This document shows, in pieces, positions 57,780 through 64,000 of a stretch of 64,000 nt of DNA. The notes beneath the pieces were generated by a model, which was given only the letters and a program-made list of their open reading frames with translations, ran no database searches and had not been told where the DNA came from. The translations under genes and the position numbers were made by a program. Location of the stretch: the NCBI GenBank assembly GCA_034440635.1, contig JAOTON010001946.1:464001-528000 (forward strand). The letters run 5' to 3'. Every line of letters begins with the position of its first letter. Within the stretch, counting starts at the first letter, position 1. Source of the DNA: Lepas anatifera (lineage: Eukaryota; Arthropoda; Thecostraca; Lepadidae).

Positions 57780-59140
57780 TAGCAGGCATTCGGCCTGTCG
57801 TGTTGCGCGAGTCTGTCCCACCTGAGCAAAAACATAAGTTCTGGTATTCATGGCAACCCTTAAAAATTGGTCACATGGACTCAAACAGAGGTCAGAACAA
57901 TCATCATTTTCCCCAGCAGAGACCACATTTTACCCCAGACTGTTTCCCCGAACGGAAAGGACTTCTAGAACTCTTCGAAGGAGGAAAAATGAATTATCCC
58001 CAAACAAAAGAATAAGTAAGTTACGTGCCAGATTGTGATACTATTTGATATTGAAGGGCTCAAATTTGCACTCCAATAGCCTCCCTTTTGAAACTTTACA
58101 ATCATCTGGTTCCCAGAGATTTCCCCTAGTTACGTTGGCAACATACAGGCTTTTCTGATTCCTGGGCAGGAGGCCGTGACAGGTTTGGGATTTCGGCAAG
58201 GGGGCAGGCGAAGCCTCAGGAGAAGCATATTTCACCTGGAGAAGGGATGCCTTTTTAATTCTGAGGGGCAGCTTACGGATAAAACTTTGGGTGGTTTGTT
58301 CGAAGTGAATGCTTCAAAAGTACCTCCGGAAAATATAAAATGTGGTCAAAGTGGTACCTGTGTCTGGAAAGGGGCGGCCAAATAGTTGGATGGAGAACTG
58401 AGGCTCACTTAGATGGGCAGCAAATCATATGAGACGACAGAAAAGAAGGCGCATCTGCCAGGGTAATAACCATTGCCATCGGGAAAAGAGAATATGAGGG
58501 AACAGTCGACCTTGAACATGTCAATGACAAGAAAATGTAACTTCGAAACTAAAAACTCATCGTATTTGGGTTCATTGCCACCTTCCGCGCTGCATGGTTG
58601 CAAAAATGTCTAATCTCATCCCAGTTTGGTTGAAACCGGGAAGTGCTGAAATGAAAAGTGGAGAGCATGACCCACCAGCCCCGGCCCCTCCCCCTTATTT
58701 CCATGATTCTGATTCCCTCATTCATTATTCTGATATCATCGTAATAGTGACAACATTGGAAAAGCCACTGCAATTAATTGGAAGTGTTTGATAAATGCAC
58801 ATACAAATTTCACCATGTATGGCCAGGACCATATTCTAAACTCACACAAATATCAGGTGTCGTTTATTTCTGGAATTTTTTAGGTCACTTGGCCTGCACA
58901 GGAGGGGCAGTTCCACACGGAACTAAGAGCGCGAGCGACCACTCGCTTCATCCCCTTCCTCTTGGATCCATCCCTAATAAAATAAAAATACCTCAAAGGA
59001 TAAGACTGATGCTTTTGAAGAGAAAACGATCAACATGAATATCATTTTCCAACATGGGAGACAAATACCTACTTTTCCTAGCCATTTACTTTGTACTCTT
59101 TCCCTTCCATCGATTATTTCACAACTCTTTGGATACTCAC
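57780..59140. other. No confident gene; several short open frames
   Basis: Contains open stretches without recognisable motifs (57800-58015, 58176-58385). There is a minus-strand acceptor-like TTTTCATTTCAG near 58640, whose following frame does not match the phase of the exon at 59141. This is probably intron of the gene to which that exon belongs. Confidence 0.35.
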
Positions 59141-59301
59141 CAACTTGTGCAGGGGCTCCGGTTCCTTGATGGCGTTTATGTTGACTCCGCAAATGATCAT
59201 CGGTGCCTGGAACAGACACGTCCCGTTAGCATTCACCAAACGAAGAGTGTTGCTGATCGCGATTGCTGAGTCGTCGAACCCAACCCGATATTCATAGTCC
59301 A
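59141..59301 (-). CDS. Internal exon of an unidentified gene (161 nt)
   Basis: On the minus strand a long CT-rich tract (59303-59350) ends in TGCTGAAG and a GTGAGT donor follows 59141. The single long open frame reads DYEYRVGFDDSAIAISNTLR, LVNANGTCLFQAPMIICGVN and INAIKEPEPLHKL. It enters with two bases of a codon and ends in phase 0. Alternating hydrophobic residues, two Cys and an NGT sequon suggest a beta-rich, possibly extracellular, segment. I do not recognise the family. Strong splice signals and the protein-like composition support it; no partner exon was found within the window. Confidence 0.6.
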
Positions 59302-59392
59302 CTTCAGCACAGAAAGAGAGAGCGGGAGCGGGAGAGAGAGAGAGAAAAATAAATTTTTCCCTGAGATTTCCTGAATCCCTGAAATGTTCTAT

Positions 59393-61337
59393 CCCGGGCC
59401 ACACTAGGTCAGGTCACCGGCCGAGGTCAAATAAAATCACCTCCCTTCAACTTTTGAGCCCTGCCATAGCTACAATTCTAGTCCGATTTATTTTAAGCCT
59501 TCTACACTTGATGAACCCCCAGGATCTACACAATTTAAATCCGGGATTTTTTCGGTTTGGTAACCTGAGTTCAAGTCACGAGGTGAACCCGTCCCGTAGA
59601 AAAAGCCTGGGGAAATGCTGTCTTATGATCTTAATCCGCGCCCCACCGGGGGTCCGGCGCCACCTTCGCCCCACTGGGGGCCATCGATGCTCCCCCCCTC
59701 TAACTCCGAAAGTTGGGCGTTAGCGCAAATCTGCAAAGTGCATTAGAAAACTCGCGTGAATTCAGTAAGAAATTACTTCACCTATTTTAGCGCTCAGGTC
59801 AATTTTTTTACCTCCAGAGGTCAAATTAGGTCAAGATTGGCTATTTTCACTCAAATATGCAATGCTTAAGCAAACTGGGCATAACTCTTATGCTATTAGA
59901 GCTATTGAGATGTGGTAAAGTACATTGGATAGGAAAATGCCAGACCTTTTTCCACTATGTGGAACGTAATGACCTCCCACCAGTGTTTTGACCTCCAGAG
60001 GTCACCTCGTGACCTAAGATGACCTGAGGTCACAAAAGATCAGAAAGTGACCATACCGTATATCAAACGAAAGCCAGTGATGAGACATACATAATGGGGT
60101 TTGATTAGGCGCTCTAGCTTTATTAGGTCAAAAGTTATTTTCAAAATACTGTTTTTGACCCCTGGTGACCTTGGATTACCTCAGAGAAGTCAAAGGGAAA
60201 ATACGACCCCTGGAATCCGTGAAAGGGTGTCCAAGAACGATTTTCTGACCAAGCCGAGCATTTTTAATCGTTTTTGTGACTTTTAGATCATAAGACAGCT
60301 TTTCCTCATGCTTATTCAATGGGAGAGGTCACCTCGCGACCTGACCTCAGGTCACGAAATCGGAAAATCCCGGATATGCACCTTGTAGACCCTGGAGGGG
60401 TCATCAAGTGTAGGAAGCTTCAAATCAATCGACTTCGAAATGTAGCTCTTATAGAGCTCTAAAATTGAAGTGAGGTGACCTTGGCTGACCTCGCCTGGTG
60501 ACCTGACCTTGGGTGACCCGGGGTACAAAATTTCAGGGATGGTGAGAAAAGTATGCAGTGAGGCACAGGGGATTAACCCGCGGGGGACAGGGATTAACCC
60601 GCGTTAGGTAGAGCCATCAACCGTGGTGCTGCGCCTCGTCATTTTTCTGCTATCCCGGAAAAACCTTAGGGGGGCATCGATGGCCCCGGTGGGGCGAGGG
60701 TTAAAGTCACAAAAATGGCTGCAATGCTCAGATTTCTCAGAAAAACCTTATTGGCCACTCTTTCATGGATTTCAGCGGCAATATTTACCTTTAGAATTAT
60801 CTGAGGTCATCACAGGTCACCAAGGGTCAGAAACAGTATTTTGTTGATAACTTTTGCCTAATTAAGCTAGAGTGCTGAATTAAACGTCATCGTGTATGTC
60901 TCGTCACTGGCTTTCATTTGATATGCAGCAAGGTTACTTTCTGACCTTGCGTGACCTCAGGTCATATTAGGTCACAATGTGACCTCTGAAGGTCAAACTA
61001 CTGCCGGAAGCTCATTATGTTTCCCATAGCGGAAAAGGGCTGGCATTTTTCTACCAAATTTACTTTACCAGATCTCAATAACTCTAATGGCATGAGAGCT
61101 ATGTCCAGATTTTGCAGTGCATAGTTTTGTGGAAATAGTCTAACGTGACCCAACTTGATCTCTGGAGGTCCAAAATTTGACCTGAGTGCTATAACCTGTA
61201 AAGTGAAATCATTATGAAGTCACCCAAGCTTTCCAATGCACTTTGCAGATTTGCGCTAACCCTCATATTTTCGGAGTTAGATGGGGTGGGGCATCGATTC
61301 CCCCCGCGGGGCTAAGTTGGCGCCGGTCGGGTGCAGG
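59393..61337. mobile_element. Composite AGGTCA-rich TTAA elements
   Basis: Internally repeated. CCACCGGGG-type ends with TTAA occur at about 59634, 60573, 60592, 60702 and 61338. The halves partly mirror each other: ACCAGATCTCAATAACTCTA near 61070 against the complement near 59900, and GTCATAAGACAGCT-type phrases on both sides. It holds dozens of AGGTCA/TGACCT hexamers, often as TGACCTGAGGTCA. Exact nesting could not be resolved by eye. Confidence 0.55.
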
Positions 61338-61341
61338 TTAA

Positions 61342-61681
61342 GAGAAGTTGCGTTTTCAATAATTGGGTAATTGATGCAAAAACACCAGTGGTCGAAATGG
61401 TATCAAAACACCGTGGTCAAATTTGATATCTAGCGAAATATTTTCACCCTCCCTCATTTTGTGCGTCTTACCCCACCTTTCACTATATCTTTCTTCCTTA
61501 TCTCCGGTTTTCTCACACCTGCAGTGACCGTTAGGACTACTAATTCAGCGACAGCAGAAGGCCAGGAATATTAGGAATAAGGCAGCCTCACCAATAAAAA
61601 ATAGTACCAGGAAGGTTTTGATACCAGCCCCAGTCTCACAGGGTACTGATAAATTGCTTACCTATTTGGAAAAATATACCA
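61342..61681. other. No gene recognised
   Basis: Unique sequence leading into the Penelope-like relic; its upstream part may belong to the same element but is too decayed to say. Confidence 0.35.
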
Positions 61682-62050
61682 ATATGTTCACCAGCAGGAA
61701 CTTTAGTTAAACACTTATTTGAGAACAAACAGAGAATCAAGACCCAAAATAATAAGAATAGCATCGTGTGAAAAATTATTTGTGGCGGCTGCAACAAAAG
61801 TTGCATTAGAAAAACTTCTCGGGGAACTAAAACAAGGTTTGAAAAACATAACGCTGACCTGAGACACCGCAGAAAAACCAATGCAATAGTAAGACACGTT
61901 GAAAACGCAGACCATCTCCCAAATTGGAACAGATTTTCCACATTTTGCTCAGAAAAAGGAAAATATGAAATATTAGCAATAGAAGCAAGCAGCCTTCATA
62001 AACACAACACCTTTAATCAACCGGCAAATGGGAAAAATGAAACTACGTGA
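61682..62050 (+). pseudogene. Penelope-like element 3' end (GIY-YIG endonuclease relic)
   Basis: The frame reads LVKHLFENKQRIKTQNN, then KNSIV-stop-KIICGGCNKS, TSRGTKTRFEKHNADLRHR and NAIVRHVENADHLPNWN, to a stop at 62048-62050. This matches the order of the C-terminal GIY-YIG domain of Penelope-type retroelements: a V-Y-x-I-x-C-x-x-C start, a Y-I-G-E-T motif, an R-x-x-E-H helix and an A-x-x-x-H segment. A stop replaces the first Tyr, and the YIG motif reads CIR, so it is inactive. No reverse transcriptase is visible upstream. Confidence 0.68.
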
Positions 62051-62663
62051 TGCTGTAGCAAAACTCATAATCAAACAATGTGTTACTCGTTGATAGGGAT
62101 ATGGTGCAGCATATTGTGAACTGTTTGTGATCGTTTTGTGAACTGTTTTCTGACGAGAAGTTTTAATGAAGAATTAGCATACTCTACTATACTTAGTTTT
62201 CAAAAATTCAAAAAAACTATTCAAACTGTAGTGCGAGTAGTTCAAAGAACTATTTAACATTTGCGATTCGATGTACAAGCTTGTTTGTTTCATGTATTTA
62301 ATGTGTATTTCATTGTAATGCCGTGATCAAGGCGAAATACCAAAATGTAGACATGCTAATTTGTAACGTTTGTAAAACTAATACAAGAATTCATTGTAAG
62401 ACCCTTTTTATCAATATTTTCCCATATACAAATATACAGTTCTCAGACGTTTTCCTCGATATCATTAAAAAAACAACAATGAAGGAAACTTTCGGGTAGG
62501 ACCTTTGTAGCGTATTACACCCGAATGTAATGATAGCGATTTCGCTTTTTTTCAGAGTAGCACTATGAAGTGGTAGCGGTTTCAGCCAGCCAAAGTAGCG
62601 GAAGTAGCGGTAGCGGCTTTAAAAATTCTAGCGATGCCTATCTCTAATTGTTTGCACTGCAAT
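62051..62663. other. No gene recognised
   Basis: AT-rich sequence following the Penelope-like relic, possibly including its 3' tail. No coding exon. Confidence 0.4.
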
Positions 62664-62670
62664 GGGTTAA

Positions 62671-63615
62671 CCCGCGTCCCGGTGGGCCTCTGAGCCACCT
62701 TCGCCTTGGTGGGGGTATTTGAACACCCCCTCGAACTCGGCCCCTATACGGGATAGCGAAAAACGCGAAAGCTGGTGGATAGCTCATAAAAAATCATGAA
62801 GAAACTATTTCATTCATTTTTTGGCTTAGGTCACTATTGAGGTCATGACAGATCAAAGAAGATGACATTTTTTAGTAGAGTTTTTGCGCTCTAGCGTCTA
62901 ACAGAGTTGAATTAAAATTATTTATAGGCACCATTCGCTTCCTCTCGTCACGGCGAAACGAATGATGTATAATATGACCATACTAGGTCAAAACACAAAA
63001 ATGACCTGACTTCAGGTCAGGTCAAGGTTACTTTTTGTTCTAGTATAGTCAATATGCAATCAATTGACTTGCAATAGTAGCCCAAACGCAATGGTATCAT
63101 AATAAAACCTGTATCGTCATTTCGTGCAAAGTATTGACCTAAGCCTGAAACCTACCTAAGTAGCCCCAAATGACCTCTCAGAGGTCACAGGTCGAAAATT
63201 GCAACATTAACCCGAAAAGAAGCTCAGAATACTACGATTTGAAGAATATTAATGTATTCTAAGCTGTATCTACACAAATACAGCCCAACTTGTTTTATTA
63301 TGCATTTACGATGGAGAGGTCATGGTCCTTACTTGACCTTAGGTCATCGATATGACAAAAACTCGGAATATGTATGGTAGCACTCGGTGGGCCCATTATG
63401 TGGTATAAGTTTCGATCCGATAGGTTCACCCATTTGTTGCTTATGCCACCTGAAACGTTTTTGAAGGTGAGGTCACTTGACCTGCACTGGTGACCTGACC
63501 TGAGATGACGATAAGGTGTGTCAAGTATGCGGGCGCTTCACGCCGCCGTTTTTTCGTGCCGTTGGAAAAACCCAAGGAAGGTGCACAAACACCCCTCCCC
63601 CACCGGGGTAGGGGG
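62671..63615. mobile_element. AGGTCA-rich TTAA element, nearly full length
   Basis: TTAA at 62667-62670 precedes CCCGCGTCCCGGTGGG. The right end, CACCGGGGTAGGGGG, has lost its TTAA. It is the cleanest single-copy example of the family: about 945 bases with CACCTTCGCC, TTTGAACACCCC, GTCATCGATATGA and CACTTGACCTGCACTGGTGA segments in the same order as at 43510-44457. Confidence 0.72.
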
Positions 63616-63938
63616 ATGATAAATCTCAATGTTATTGTTGCTCAGTTGCCACTTAACACATGATTCTATATGAAAAAATGATAACTTTTGGTGTTTTTTA
63701 TGGGTTTAGCTTTCAAAAAAACTTCGATCGTGGGCAATTTAAAATTTTCCTTTCTGCCAGCCATTTCCCATATCCCCCGAGTGTCCAATCGGCCCTGTCC
63801 CTCACAGTTTTTTGCGAATATTTCTGAGCTTAATTACACCCAAGAAACAAAATTTTGTAAAATTTCTAGTTGAAAATGTTTTAATCTTCCCAAAAAATCT
63901 GTCATGTCAGGTAACTGACTTATGACGTCATTATTTAA

Positions 63939-64000
63939 CAATTACACCGGAGAGTGGTCTGGCTGTAACGCGCACTGGAGGGTACTGGTAAGCCCCCTCT
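63939..64000. mobile_element. Start of a further AGGTCA-type TTAA element, cut by the window end
   Basis: ACACCGGAGAGTGGTCTGGC followed by TAACGCGCACTGGAGGG matches the doubled left end of the element at 56764. Confidence 0.55.

Noticed and set aside
58549..58773. Minus-strand frame after a TTTTCATTTCAG acceptor, as the next exon after 59141
   Set aside because: The exon at 59141 ends in phase 0, but that phase meets an early stop here; only another phase is open.

Overview
This is a eukaryotic, animal-type genomic window. Coding sequence sits in short exons with GT/AG splice signals. There is no operon-like packing. Most of the DNA is transposons, minisatellites and decayed repeats. I cannot name the species. 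Candidate families include hAT-like, piggyBac-like (TTAA), Foldback/Mutator-like, LINE, Penelope-like and tRNA-derived SINE elements. With this mix and the (AT)n runs, a repeat-rich invertebrate is a reasonable guess, but only a guess.

Genes. The clearest gene is on the minus strand. Three exons join in phase: 10228-10303 (76 nt), 4470-7973 (3,504 nt) and 3894-3935 (42 nt). They encode about 1,200 residues of a mostly disordered, Ser/Pro/Gln-rich protein with an SH3-ligand motif, a short coiled coil and an acidic C-terminal helix. Both ends of the gene lie outside what I can trace. A second isolated minus-strand exon (59141-59301) is well supported but unidentified. Other coding traces are fragments: a LINE endonuclease, a Penelope-type GIY-YIG end, a decayed retrotransposon integrase, a frame-disrupted segment at 40 kb, and a duplicated possible first exon at 45.5 and 53.3 kb.

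Layout. 0-10.3 kb: the gene, with a SINE and a TTAA-flanked MITE. 10.6-16 kb: repeats rich in the hexamer AGGTCA, a retrotransposon relic and a hAT-type MITE. 16.4-19.0 kb: a palindromic hAT-like element carrying a captured two-exon ORF. 19.18-37.23 kb: one 18,051-bp Foldback-like element with a 9-bp target duplication and arms of 297-bp tandem units (about 2.0 kb on the left, 5.8 kb on the right). Its 10-kb loop holds three families of GC-rich minisatellite and a nested 5.4-kb hAT-like element. 37.3-44.5 kb: MITEs and AGGTCA-rich TTAA elements, one nested in another. 44.8-57.8 kb: a diverged segmental duplication split by several transposons, including a second palindromic hAT-like element (47.8-50.5 kb). 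57.8-64 kb: the isolated exon, more AGGTCA-rich elements and a Penelope relic.

The most notable system is the large Foldback-like element. Next are the two palindromic hAT-like elements with the captured ORF, and the TTAA elements densely loaded with nuclear-receptor half-sites. Superfamily assignments rest on target duplications and terminal motifs read by eye, not on database searches.
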